Positions 34,982 through 44,742 of a stretch of 64,000 nt of DNA are shown here, in pieces (position 1 is the stretch's first letter; each line of letters begins with the position of its first letter). The position numbers and the translations under genes are program-made. Source of the stretch: Natronosporangium hydrolyticum (GTDB taxonomy: Bacteria > Actinomycetota > Actinomycetes > Mycobacteriales > Micromonosporaceae); NCBI RefSeq assembly GCF_016925615.1, contig NZ_CP070499.1, forward strand, positions 3,410,001 to 3,474,000, in the 5' to 3' direction. Below the pieces are notes generated by a model that was given only the letters and a program-made list of their open reading frames with translations, was not told where the DNA came from and made no database searches.

Positions 34982-37900
34982 ATGAAACGAACGGCAGTAT
35001 TGATGTCGGCCGCGTTAGCGGCCGGCATGATCTTAACCGGACCGGGGGCGGCGCACGCCGAGCCGGCCTTGGGCGGCGATCAGGGCCAGGCCCCACCGCC
35101 CGCCGAGAAGATCCAGCCCGAGCTGGAGCGCTCGTTCGACACCGACGGGGTGTCGGACTTCTGGATCCGCTTCGCCGACCAAGCCGACCTGTCCGAAGCT
35201 CAGCAGATCGACGACTGGGCGGCGCGGGGTGAAGCGGTGGCCGATGCGCTGCGCGACACGGCCGCGGTGAGCCAGCCAGGTGTTCGCCGGGTGCTGGATG
35301 AAAGCGGTCTGGAGTACCGCTCCTTCTGGGCCACCAACGCCATCTATGTGCACGACGGCAGCCCCGCCTTGGCGGAGCGGTTCGCCGAGCGAACCGAAGT
35401 GGCGGGGTTGTACGCGCCGGTCGAGTACGAGGCGGTCCAGCCCGAGCTGGGCACCGACGCCGGCGCCGCGCCGGCGGTCGAGTGGGGCGTCACGAACATC
35501 AACGCCGACCAGGCCTGGGACGAGTTCAACACCCGGGGCGAAGGCATCGTGGTCGCCAACATCGACACCGGGGTGCAGTACGACCACCCGGCGCTGGTCG
35601 ACAAGTACCGTGGCAACCTCGGCGACGGCACCTTCGACCACAACTACAACTGGTTCGACAGCGACGGGCACTGCGCCGACGGGCCGTGTGACCGGCGCGA
35701 CCATGGCACCCACGTCATGGGCACCATGGTCGGCAGCACTGACGAGCACCGGTTCGGGATCGCGCCCGGCGCCACCTGGATCACCACCAACGGCTGCTGC
35801 CCGAACGACGCGACGCTGATCGCGTCGGGCGAGTGGCTGCTGGAGCCGACCGACCTCAACGGTGAGAACCCGGACGCCGGCATGCGCCCCCACCTCATCA
35901 ACAACTCCTGGGGCACAACGAATCCGACCACCGAGGATCCGTTCATGGAGGACGTGATCGAGGCCTGGGACGCCTCCGGCATCCTGAGCATCTTCTCCAA
36001 CGGCAACCACGGCGTCCGCGGCTGCGAGAGCAGCGGCGCACCCGGGAGCCGGAGCCTCACGTACTCGGTCGGCGCCTACGACGTCAACGACCGGATCGCC
36101 GACGGTTCCAGCCGTGGACCCGGGCAGGACGGCACGGTCAAGCCGAACATCTCCGCCCCCGGGGTCGGGATCTTCTCCTCCGTCCCCGAGGACGACTACG
36201 ACACCATCGGCGGCACCTCGATGGCGGCCCCGCACGTCTCCGGCGCGGTGGCGCTGCTGTGGTCGGCGGCGCCGGCCCTGGTCGGCGACACCGCCACCAC
36301 CCGGGCGCTGCTCGACCAGACCGCCGTCGACACCGAGGACCTCCAGTGTGGCGGCACCCCGGAGCGCAACAACGTCTACGGCGAGGGGCGGCTGGATGCG
36401 CTGGCGCTGCTGCGATCCGCGCCGGTCGGCCTCGCCGGCACCCTCACCGGCACGGTGACCGACGCCGAGACCGGCGACCCGGTCGCCGGTGCGGTCGTGG
36501 CCACCGACTCCGAGCCGGTGCGGGAGACCGTCACCGACCCAGACGGCGGCTACATGCTCCGGCTCTCCGAAGGCGACTACACCATCACCACCACACACTT
36601 CGGCCACCTGGACGGCACGGCCGACGTGACCATCGCCGCCAATGAGACCACCACTGCGGACTTTTCGCTGACGACTGCGCCGCTGGTCGCCGTCAGCGGG
36701 CTGGTCCGGGACGGCTCCGACCAGGGCTGGCCACTCTACGCGCAGGTGAGCGTGGCGGGCCGGGATGAGCTGACCACCTACTCGGACCCGTTCACCGGAC
36801 GGTACCGGCTGCAGGTGCCGGCGGATGCCAGCTACACCCTGGAGGTCACGCCGGAGTACGCGGGATACGAGACTCTGGAGCGGACCGTCGAGGTCGGCAG
36901 CGGCAACCAGACAGTGGACCTGTCACCGCGGGTGGAGGTCTGCGCGTCGGCGCCCGGCTACCAGTTCTCCGCCGACGTCGGTGTACTCGGCGACTACGAG
37001 ATCGTCGACCACCTGCAGCGGCGCGGCATCGGTGGCCAGCAGGTCGACTGGGATGACGACATGTCCGCCTTCGACGTGATCGTCCTCAACCGGGCCTCCC
37101 ACCCGACTGAGGAGATGTTCCTGGACTTCCTCGCCGAGACCGACGCCGCCGGCACCGGTGTGGTGTTTCTGGACACTTGGGACGGACGCACCGGGGGCAA
37201 CGGAATCCGGCTGCTGCACATGTACCTCGACAACCCGAGCGAGCACGGCGCTCCGCTCTTCTACGACATCGACTACACCGGCTACCAGGTGGTGCAGGAG
37301 CACCCGCTGCTCGACGGCTTCGAACTCGGCCAGGAACTGTTCCACAACACCACCGAGTACACAAAGTACACCGGCTACTTCCAGAACTACGGCGGCGAGG
37401 GCCGGATGGTGATCGCCAACGCGATCAACAGCGACACCGGCATCACGGGCGGCGGCATCGGCGTGCAGGAGCGGGACCAGAACCGGCACGTGCTGCTGTC
37501 GATGCACGGGACCAGCTTCGGTAACACGCCCGATCTCTGGCACAGCGACTCGGTGCAGGTGTTCGAGAATGCCCTCGACTGGTCCAGCCGGGGCGACTTC
37601 AACTGCGGCCCGGTCGACGGTGGCCTGGTCGCCGGGCTCGTGACCGATGAGAACACCGGCGACGGCGTGGTGAACGCCAGTGTCCACAACTCGGCGGATC
37701 CCCAGCAGGGCACCCGGTCGGTCCACACCGCCGGCGACCCGGCGCTGATCGACGGGTTCTACGCGCTGTTCGTCTCCCCGCCCGGTGGCCAGGAGGTGAC
37801 CGCCCACGCGCCGGCGTACGCCGAGCGGACCCACGAGGTCGAGGTGGACAGTGGCTGGGTCGTCCGGCAGGACCTGGCGCTGCCCGCCGGGGAGCTGCTG

Positions 37901-39562
37901 GTGGAGCCGGCGGAGGTCAGCGCAGAGGTGCCGCTCGGCGGATCCGGCAACGCCGGCTTCACCGTCACCAACACCGGTGGCGCCCCGGTGGAGTTGGAGT
38001 TCCGCCAGCGCACCGGCGGCTCGGAGATACTCCGGGCCGACGGCAGCACCGTGCCCAGCTCGGAGATCCTGGCCGAGGCCGGGGCACCGACCCAGCACAT
38101 CCCCACCTACCGGTCGACGGCGGAGCTGGCCGGGATCGCGCCCGACGCGGTGCTCGGCGGCGCCGGGCCTGCCTCCACGCAGGCAGCTCCGGCCGCGGGC
38201 CCGTGGTTGGACCTGCCGTCGACGCCGCGGAACATGATGGACAACGCCGCGGTCACGGTGGCCGGGCAGGTCTACACCTTCGGTGGCTACGCCGGTCTCA
38301 CCACCGGTGGTGCCCTCGATGATGTATACCGTTACGACCCGGTGGCGCAGGAGTGGGAACAGCTCGGCGACATGCCGGCGCCTCGGCACTCGGCCGCCGA
38401 AGGGGTCATCGACGGGATGGTCTACCTGGCCGGCGGCTGGGGTTCCGACGGCGCCGAGATCGTCGCGACGTTGCGCTACGACCCGGCCAGCGATGAGTGG
38501 AGCACGGTCGCCCCATCACCGGTGGCCTTCGCCAACGGTGGCTCGGCGGTGCTCGACGACGAGCTCTACGTCGTCGGCGGCTGCACCACCGACAGCTGTG
38601 CCCCGTACACCGACGAGGTGCAGCGGTACAGCCCGAACACCGACACCTGGGAGACGCTCGCCAGCTACCCGATGGCGATCGCCTACCCGTCCTGCGGCGC
38701 GATCGAGGGACTGCTCTACTGCGCGGGTGGCACCGCGGACCCGGAGCCGACCACCGCGGCGTACGTGTACGACCCGTGGCAGGACGAGTGGAGCCCGGTG
38801 GCGGAGCTGCCCGTCGATCTCTGGGGATCGGCCTACCACACCGCGGACGGTCAGCTGCTCGTCTCCGGCGGGGCGAGCGACGGCCGGATCACCAACGAGG
38901 GCTTCGCCTACGATCCGGCCACCGACTCCTGGAGCCGGCTGCCCAACGCCAACCAGGCGATTTTCCGGGCCGGCAGCGCCTGCGGGCTCTACCGGGTCGG
39001 CGGCTCTCCCTCGGGGATGAACCCGAGCAGCCAGGTGGAGCTGCTGCCGGGCTTCGACCAGTGCGACTCCGACACCGAGGCGGAGTGGCTCTCGGTCGAG
39101 CCGGGCACGGCGACGGTGGCTCCCGGCGAGACCCTGGAGGTGACACTGGGGCTGACCGCGGGGATGCCGCAGCCAGGTTTCTACCACGCAACGGTGCTGC
39201 TGGCCCAGGACTCGCCGTACCGGATGGAGCCGGTCTCAGTGACGATGGCGGTGACCCCGCCGGACACCTGGGGCAAGCTGACCGGGACCGTCACCGCCCG
39301 CAGCTGCGCCGGTGACGAGGCGCCGCTGGCGTCAGCCACGGTGCACCTGAGCACCTGGGTGAGCGAGGTGACCCGCTACACCGACGCGGACGGTGGTTAC
39401 GCCTACTGGCTAGACCACCGGCACAGTCCGCTCGATGTGATCGTCGCCAAGGACGGCTACCAGCCCCAATTCCGGCAGACCGAGGTCGCCGCCGGTGAGG
39501 TGACGGTCGAGGATTGGACGCTGTCGCAGGTGTGTCACACCATGGGGCCCCGCTTCGAGTAG
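34982..39562 (+). CDS. Secreted subtilisin-family (S8) protease with regulatory and kelch domains
   Basis: A 1526-residue exported protein. A signal peptide (MKRTAVLMSAALAAGMILTG, Ala-His-Ala cleavage near residue 26) leads to an inhibitor-like propeptide and an S8 domain with Asp about 195 (ANIDTGVQYDH), His about 241 (DHGTHVMG), Asn about 307 (INNSWG) and Ser about 413 (GGTSMAAPH). Then come carboxypeptidase-regulatory-like Ig modules (about 485, 570 and 880), a six-unit kelch propeller (about 1080-1355) and a last Ig module (about 1430-1520). AAAGGAA precedes the ATG. Many residues are acidic, as in proteins working outside the cell. Substrate unknown. Confidence 0.9.
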   Translation: MKRTAVLMSAALAAGMILTGPGAAHAEPALGGDQGQAPPPAEKIQPELERSFDTDGVSDFWIRFADQADLSEAQQIDDWAARGEAVADALRDTAAVSQPGVRRVLDESGLEYRSFWATNAIYVHDGSPALAERFAERTEVAGLYAPVEYEAVQPELGTDAGAAPAVEWGVTNINADQAWDEFNTRGEGIVVANIDTGVQYDHPALVDKYRGNLGDGTFDHNYNWFDSDGHCADGPCDRRDHGTHVMGTMVGSTDEHRFGIAPGATWITTNGCCPNDATLIASGEWLLEPTDLNGENPDAGMRPHLINNSWGTTNPTTEDPFMEDVIEAWDASGILSIFSNGNHGVRGCESSGAPGSRSLTYSVGAYDVNDRIADGSSRGPGQDGTVKPNISAPGVGIFSSVPEDDYDTIGGTSMAAPHVSGAVALLWSAAPALVGDTATTRALLDQTAVDTEDLQCGGTPERNNVYGEGRLDALALLRSAPVGLAGTLTGTVTDAETGDPVAGAVVATDSEPVRETVTDPDGGYMLRLSEGDYTITTTHFGHLDGTADVTIAANETTTADFSLTTAPLVAVSGLVRDGSDQGWPLYAQVSVAGRDELTTYSDPFTGRYRLQVPADASYTLEVTPEYAGYETLERTVEVGSGNQTVDLSPRVEVCASAPGYQFSADVGVLGDYEIVDHLQRRGIGGQQVDWDDDMSAFDVIVLNRASHPTEEMFLDFLAETDAAGTGVVFLDTWDGRTGGNGIRLLHMYLDNPSEHGAPLFYDIDYTGYQVVQEHPLLDGFELGQELFHNTTEYTKYTGYFQNYGGEGRMVIANAINSDTGITGGGIGVQERDQNRHVLLSMHGTSFGNTPDLWHSDSVQVFENALDWSSRGDFNCGPVDGGLVAGLVTDENTGDGVVNASVHNSADPQQGTRSVHTAGDPALIDGFYALFVSPPGGQEVTAHAPAYAERTHEVEVDSGWVVRQDLALPAGELLVEPAEVSAEVPLGGSGNAGFTVTNTGGAPVELEFRQRTGGSEILRADGSTVPSSEILAEAGAPTQHIPTYRSTAELAGIAPDAVLGGAGPASTQAAPAAGPWLDLPSTPRNMMDNAAVTVAGQVYTFGGYAGLTTGGALDDVYRYDPVAQEWEQLGDMPAPRHSAAEGVIDGMVYLAGGWGSDGAEIVATLRYDPASDEWSTVAPSPVAFANGGSAVLDDELYVVGGCTTDSCAPYTDEVQRYSPNTDTWETLASYPMAIAYPSCGAIEGLLYCAGGTADPEPTTAAYVYDPWQDEWSPVAELPVDLWGSAYHTADGQLLVSGGASDGRITNEGFAYDPATDSWSRLPNANQAIFRAGSACGLYRVGGSPSGMNPSSQVELLPGFDQCDSDTEAEWLSVEPGTATVAPGETLEVTLGLTAGMPQPGFYHATVLLAQDSPYRMEPVSVTMAVTPPDTWGKLTGTVTARSCAGDEAPLASATVHLSTWVSEVTRYTDADGGYAYWLDHRHSPLDVIVAKDGYQPQFRQTEVAAGEVTVEDWTLSQVCHTMGPRFE

Positions 39563-39591
39563 TGGCATCACCCCACTCCGCATAACCGGCC

Positions 39592-39638
39592 GCGTGACCG
39601 GTGGTCCCCACCAGCTCGGTGGGGGCCACCGGTCACGC
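39592..39638. terminator. Strong 21-bp stem terminator after the protease gene
   Basis: GCGTGACCGGTGG followed by TCCCCACC pairs with GGTGGGGG and CCACCGGTCACGC around a 5-base AGCTC loop. The 21-bp stem has only one G-T pair. It lies 30 bases after the protease stop and would also stop any leftward transcript. There is no T-tract. Confidence 0.7.
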
Positions 39639-39776
39639 AGGCGCCCGGGCGGCGTCGAAGAGTCGTGCTTCGACCCGGTCCAGCGCTTGCCGGGTGGCGC
39701 CGACCGAGACCGCATCCGGATAACCGCCGGACACCCGCTGGAAATACACAGCGTGAAGGTGTAGGAATGATATGTA

Positions 39777-42700
39777 GTGACAACCAGGGGGGCGGTCCAC
39801 GATCCGGTAGGCATCCTCGCGGTGCCTGCTGGTAATGGCGAGCAATTCCCTGTGCTCTTTGAAAGCCCGCGGGTCCGATTGACGCGGCTGCCCGGGGCCG
39901 GTCGAGCCGATGGGCTGCTGCGCCGGGAGCTGCTCGGCCCGGACTGGGCCAGCCGGATCCGCCACGAGCAGGATCTGCTTCGCCGGCTCGCCGGGGTTCC
40001 CGGAGTGCCGCAGCTGGTGGACGGTGCGGCCTATCCCCGGTCGATCGTGCTCGCTGGGGCCCCCGGCGGATCGCTGGCTAGCGCCGCTCTGCCGCTACCG
40101 CTCGAACGGCTGCTCCCGCTATCGACGGGGCTGGCCCGGGTCATCGCGGCGGTACACCAGCAGGGCGTCATCCATCATGGGCTCAGCCGAAGCACGGTGG
40201 TCGTCGCCGAATCCGGGCACCAGCCCCAGCTGGTCGACTTCTCGCTGGCGGCCCCGTTGGCGCAGGAGCACCCCGCCCACCGAGACTCCGACGACCTCGC
40301 AGCTACCCTCCCTTACCTCGCGCCGGAGGAGACCGGTCGCACCGGCCGCGAGGTGGACCAGCGAGCAGATCTCTACGCGCTCGGCGCCCTGCTATACGAG
40401 CTGGCTACGGGTCGACCCCCGTTCGGCACCGGAGATCCGCTACGGCTAAGCCACGACCATCTCGCCCGGACCCCCGCTCCGCCGGATCAGCGCGATCCCG
40501 CACTGCCGGCCACGCTCTCCGCGATCATCATGCGGCTACTGGCCAAGGAGCCAGACCACCGTTACCAAAGCGCGGAAGGGGTCGCATACGACCTGTCCCA
40601 GGTGGGCCAGCCGGCCGGCGGCGGCCCACTCCCGCTCGGCACCCACGACTACCCCACCGGGCTGGTGTCGCCGCTGCGACCGGTAGGCCGCGAGGAAGAG
40701 CTAGCTACCCTGCGCCAGGCGCTGGCCCGGGCCCGCGCCGGTGAGCTGCGAGGGCTGCTGGTCAGTGGCGCTTCCGGGGTCGGCAAGACGTCCCTCGTGA
40801 CCGAGCTACGTCCGCTGGTCACCGCCGCTGGCGGCCGGTTCGTCGCCGGCAAGTTCGACCGATACCGCCAAGACCCAGACGTCGACGCGATCCGGCAGTG
40901 CTTCCGCACCCTCGCCGAATTGCTGCTGGCGGAGCCAGAGGAACAACTATCCGACCTACGGGGGCGGTTGCGCCGAGCGCTCGGCGAGCAGGCCGGGCTG
41001 ATCGCGGCGGTGGTCCCCGAGCTGGCCCCGTTGCTGCGGATCGCGCCACAGCCGATCGTGGGGGATCCGCTCACGCTGCCGGCCAGGTTGGCGCGCAGCG
41101 CGCTGTCGATGCTGCGGGAGATCGCCTCGCCGGAGCGACCGGTCGTCTTCTTCGTCGACGACCTACAGTGGGCCGCGTCGACCCCGCTCAACGCCATCGA
41201 CCTCATCCTCACCGATGACCAGCCCATGGCCGGCCTGCTACTGGTCGGCGCCTACCGGGACGACGAGGACACCAAGCATGGCCGGCTCGCCGAGTTGTTG
41301 CCACGCTGGCGCCGGGTCGAGAGCCCGGTGCTGGAGGTACCGCTCCGCAACCTCTCCCCCGCCGGGCTGAGTAGCCTGCTGCGCGAGATGCTGCGCCTGC
41401 CTGCGGAATCGGCCACCGACCTGGCCGCGCTCATCGGCCCGGCCACCGGCGGCAGCCCCTACGAGACGGTGGAGCTGCTCCACGGGCTGCGCCAGGAACG
41501 CCTGCTGGAACCGGAGGCGGCCGGTTGGCGTTGGGACGCCGAGGCGATCGCCCGACGGCTCGGCTGGACCGACATCGGGCTGCTGACCACCCAGCGGACC
41601 GAGGCGTTGCCGGTAGCGACGCAGCGGCTGCTGCAGAGCATGGCCTGCCTCGGCGGGCGGGTACGACCGGCGCTGCTCCAGGTCGCGGCGGGCGTGGCAG
41701 CATCCGAGCTGGAGCCGGCGCTGGGGCCGGCGTTCGCCGGTGGCCTGCTGCAGCGGGAACACGGCGGCGAAGAGTATCTGCAGTTCCGCCACGACCGGGT
41801 GCAGGAAGCGGTGCTGGCTGGGGTCACCGCCGAACGCCGACGGCAGCTGCGGTTGTCGCTGGCCCGGCGGCTGGCCCGGCAACCGGCGCTGGCGACCGCG
41901 GCGGCCGAACAGTACCTCCCGGTGGTCGACGCGATCGACGATCCCGCCGAGGCGCGGCATGCAGCGTCGCTGCTTCGGCGCGCCGCCGACGAAGCCCGGC
42001 TGCTGAGTAACCACGCAGCGGTCGAGGTGCTGCTCGCCGCCGCCGTCCGGCTGACCGACCAGAGCGACCACCCGGTGCTGGTCGACCTTCACGTCGCCCG
42101 GCACGCCGCCCTGTACAGCCTCGGCCGGCTGGACGAGGCGGATGCCGTCTTCGACCGCATCGAAGCGCTCGACCCGGCCCCCACCCAGTGGCTCAACGCC
42201 ACGTCGGTCCAGGTCTGCAGCCTGAGCAACCGCAATCTCTGCGACCAAGCGGTAGCGCTCGGCCTCGATCGGCTCCGCTCGTTCGGGTACGACCCACCGG
42301 TGCGGCCCCAGGCCGGCGGCGCGCCCGACGAACCAGACCTCGGTCCGTTGTACCGCTGGTTGGAGCAGGACGAGAGCACCGATCGACAACGGCCGGAGAA
42401 CACCGATCCGGTGCTGGTCGCCACCGGCACACTGATCGCACGACTGATGGCGCCGGCGTACTTCTCTGATCTGTCCGCGTTGGTGTGGCTGACGCTGGCC
42501 TCGGTGCGAATGTGGTTCGACGGCGGCCCCTGCGCCACCCTGGTCGCGCCGCTCGGGCATGTCCCGTTCGTCACCATCGGCCTGCGACAGGACTACCAGG
42601 CCGGGTATAAGGCGCTACGACGGGTGCTCGCGGTAGCTCGGGACCGGGGCTACGAACCGGACGCCTCGGAAGCGCTGTTCCTGTACGAAGTGGCGGTGGG

Positions 42701-44687
42701 CCACTGGTTCGAACCGCTGGAAGCGCACGCGGCGCCGGTCCAATACGCCCGCGAAGGACTGCTGCGAGGCGGCAACCTGCAGAAGGCGTGCCACACCTAC
42801 TTCGTCTCCACATACGACCTTTTCGACAGCGACCCATCGCTCGACAGCTACGTCACCGAAGTAGACGCCGGCCTGGCGTTCGCCGAGCGGACCGGTAACT
42901 TGCTGGCGGCACAGAACATCGCCATGTTCCGGTGGTTGGTAGCGAAGCTGCGGGGGGACGCCGCGACCGGGCCCGACCCGGACCCCGCCGACCCTCCCCC
43001 GGGCAACCTGAACGTCGCCCACAATTTTCACGTCAGCCGCGGACTGGCGGCGGTCTTCTTCGGCGACCCGGTCGCCCTCCGCCGGCACAGTACCGCGCTG
43101 GGTGAGCTGCTGCCGTCGGTGCCGGCGATCTATCCGACCACGATCGGACACCTGCTGCGGGTGCTGGCGCTCGCCGCCGAACTCCCCACGGTCTCGGCGG
43201 ACGAACACCCCGGCTGGTTGGCGGCGCTCGATAGCGAGCTGGACTGGTTCGCGGCCCGGGCCGACGACGCCCCGATGAACTTCCACCACCTGCATTGGCT
43301 AGCCCGAGCCGAACGGGCCTGGGCCCTTGGTGACTCCGCCGGTGCCGTTCGTGACTTCGACCGGGCCCGGCAAACGGTCGCGGGCGGCACCCGCCCATGG
43401 CACCGCGCGCTGATCGCGGAGCGGGCAGCGGCCTTCTACAGCGCGCAGGGAGCGCAGCGCGGGGCGCGCGAACTACAGACAGAAGCGCGCCAGGCGTACC
43501 TCAGTTGGGGGGCGACCGCCAAGGTCGCACAGCTCGACGAGGCCTACCCCGAACTCGCCGCACCGGCGCCAGCGGCGACCGGCCACGCCGGTCAGCCGGA
43601 CGCAGACCTGTTGCCCGGCACCATCGACCTGCTCGGTGTGCTGGCGGCGTCGCAGGCGCTCAGTTCCCAGACCGAGATCGTGGGGCTGCGGGCCCGGGTG
43701 GTCGAGGTCCTCAGCGAGATGACCGGTGCGACCGGCGTGCAGCTGCTCGTCGGCGGCGCCGGCGGCGCCGGCTGGCAGGTGGCGGTCCCGGCCGAGGATG
43801 GTCAAGTGCCGCTCGACAGTGCCGCCGGCCGCCGACTCGTCCCGGTCACAGCGGTGCGCTACGCCGAACGCACCCGGCAGCCACTGGTGGTCTCCGATGC
43901 CAGCCGCGACGACCGGTTCGCCGCCGACCCGTACCTGGCCAGGTTGGACCGGTGCGCACTGCTGGTGGTGCCGATTATGGTCCGGGGCCGGCTGCAGGCG
44001 CTGGTCGTGCTGGAGAACCGGCTGATCCAGGGCGCGTTCTCAAGTGACCGGCTGGACGCGGTGATGCTGATCGCCGGCCAGCTCGCGGTCTCCCTAGACA
44101 ACGCCGATGTCTACGCGTCGTTGGAGCGGAAGGTCGCCGAACGGACCGAGGAGCTCGCCCTGGCTAACCGCCGGCTGGCCCGCCTGAGCGCCACCGACCC
44201 ACTGACCGGGCTGGCGAACCGGCGAAGTCTGGAGCAGGTCCTCAACGCCGAGTGGGGACGGGCCCAGACGTCCCACGTGCCGATCGGCCTGGCGATGGTC
44301 GACATCGACCACTTTAAACTCTACAACGACCACTTCGGCCACGGCGCCGGCGACCGGTGCCTGCGGCGAGTCGCCCAGGTGCTCCGCGAGCAGGTCCGCG
44401 ACAGCGACCTGGTAGCCCGGTTCGGTGGCGAGGAGTTCGCGGTGGTGTTGCCGGACACACCCGGAGCGGACGCCCGGGCGGCGGCGGAGCGGCTCCGCGG
44501 CGCAGTCGCCGCGATGCGCGAACCGAATCCGTTGGCCCCGAACGAGTTCGTGACCGTCAGCATCGGCGTCACCGCGCTGCTGGCGCCACCGGAGACACCG
44601 GTCGCCATGTTGATGGAGCTCGCCGACGCCGCGCTCTACCAGGCCAAACGGGGCGGGCGGGACCAGGTCAGCGAGGCCGTTGGCTGA
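39777..44687 (+). CDS. Pseudokinase-ATPase-GAF-diguanylate cyclase fusion protein
   Basis: A 1636-residue signalling protein. Residues 1-280 resemble a Ser/Thr kinase whose catalytic loop reads HHGLSRS (about 133) instead of HRDLKPxN and whose DFG is DFS (about 154), so it is probably inactive. A STAND-type ATPase follows with P-loop SGASGVGKTS (Lys 337) and VVFFVDDLQWA. The long centre is helical and TPR-like. A GAF domain (about 1295-1435) leads through a coiled segment to a GGDEF domain with GGEEF (1550-1554), the metal Asp in VDIDHFK and the product-inhibition site RDSD (1541-1544). It should make c-di-GMP. Start GTG 39777. Confidence 0.9.
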   Translation: MTTRGAVHDPVGILAVPAGNGEQFPVLFESPRVRLTRLPGAGRADGLLRRELLGPDWASRIRHEQDLLRRLAGVPGVPQLVDGAAYPRSIVLAGAPGGSLASAALPLPLERLLPLSTGLARVIAAVHQQGVIHHGLSRSTVVVAESGHQPQLVDFSLAAPLAQEHPAHRDSDDLAATLPYLAPEETGRTGREVDQRADLYALGALLYELATGRPPFGTGDPLRLSHDHLARTPAPPDQRDPALPATLSAIIMRLLAKEPDHRYQSAEGVAYDLSQVGQPAGGGPLPLGTHDYPTGLVSPLRPVGREEELATLRQALARARAGELRGLLVSGASGVGKTSLVTELRPLVTAAGGRFVAGKFDRYRQDPDVDAIRQCFRTLAELLLAEPEEQLSDLRGRLRRALGEQAGLIAAVVPELAPLLRIAPQPIVGDPLTLPARLARSALSMLREIASPERPVVFFVDDLQWAASTPLNAIDLILTDDQPMAGLLLVGAYRDDEDTKHGRLAELLPRWRRVESPVLEVPLRNLSPAGLSSLLREMLRLPAESATDLAALIGPATGGSPYETVELLHGLRQERLLEPEAAGWRWDAEAIARRLGWTDIGLLTTQRTEALPVATQRLLQSMACLGGRVRPALLQVAAGVAASELEPALGPAFAGGLLQREHGGEEYLQFRHDRVQEAVLAGVTAERRRQLRLSLARRLARQPALATAAAEQYLPVVDAIDDPAEARHAASLLRRAADEARLLSNHAAVEVLLAAAVRLTDQSDHPVLVDLHVARHAALYSLGRLDEADAVFDRIEALDPAPTQWLNATSVQVCSLSNRNLCDQAVALGLDRLRSFGYDPPVRPQAGGAPDEPDLGPLYRWLEQDESTDRQRPENTDPVLVATGTLIARLMAPAYFSDLSALVWLTLASVRMWFDGGPCATLVAPLGHVPFVTIGLRQDYQAGYKALRRVLAVARDRGYEPDASEALFLYEVAVGHWFEPLEAHAAPVQYAREGLLRGGNLQKACHTYFVSTYDLFDSDPSLDSYVTEVDAGLAFAERTGNLLAAQNIAMFRWLVAKLRGDAATGPDPDPADPPPGNLNVAHNFHVSRGLAAVFFGDPVALRRHSTALGELLPSVPAIYPTTIGHLLRVLALAAELPTVSADEHPGWLAALDSELDWFAARADDAPMNFHHLHWLARAERAWALGDSAGAVRDFDRARQTVAGGTRPWHRALIAERAAAFYSAQGAQRGARELQTEARQAYLSWGATAKVAQLDEAYPELAAPAPAATGHAGQPDADLLPGTIDLLGVLAASQALSSQTEIVGLRARVVEVLSEMTGATGVQLLVGGAGGAGWQVAVPAEDGQVPLDSAAGRRLVPVTAVRYAERTRQPLVVSDASRDDRFAADPYLARLDRCALLVVPIMVRGRLQALVVLENRLIQGAFSSDRLDAVMLIAGQLAVSLDNADVYASLERKVAERTEELALANRRLARLSATDPLTGLANRRSLEQVLNAEWGRAQTSHVPIGLAMVDIDHFKLYNDHFGHGAGDRCLRRVAQVLREQVRDSDLVARFGGEEFAVVLPDTPGADARAAAERLRGAVAAMREPNPLAPNEFVTVSIGVTALLAPPETPVAMLMELADAALYQAKRGGRDQVSEAVG

Positions 44688-44721
44688 CCCGACCGAGCCG
44701 ACCGCCGGGGCGCACCAGGCG

Positions 44722-44737
44722 ACCGCTGCCGAGCGGT
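44722..44737. terminator. Small hairpin between convergent genes
   Basis: ACCGCT-GCCG-AGCGGT forms a 6-bp stem between the stop of the GGDEF gene and the stop of the DUF1206 gene. It is the only hairpin in this 55-bp gap and may serve both. Confidence 0.4.
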
Positions 44738-44742
44738 AAGGG

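Noticed and set aside
35033-38389. Two long minus-strand open frames opposite the secreted protease gene.
   Set aside because: They are Val/Gly/Asp/Arg-rich mirror frames without domains. The plus-strand frame has a signal peptide, catalytic triad and kelch repeats.
39636-39776. A minus-strand frame ending RVEARLFDAARAPA at the large terminator might be the end of a gene.
   Set aside because: No start, no domain and too short to identify. It may be a relic, but I cannot support it as a feature.
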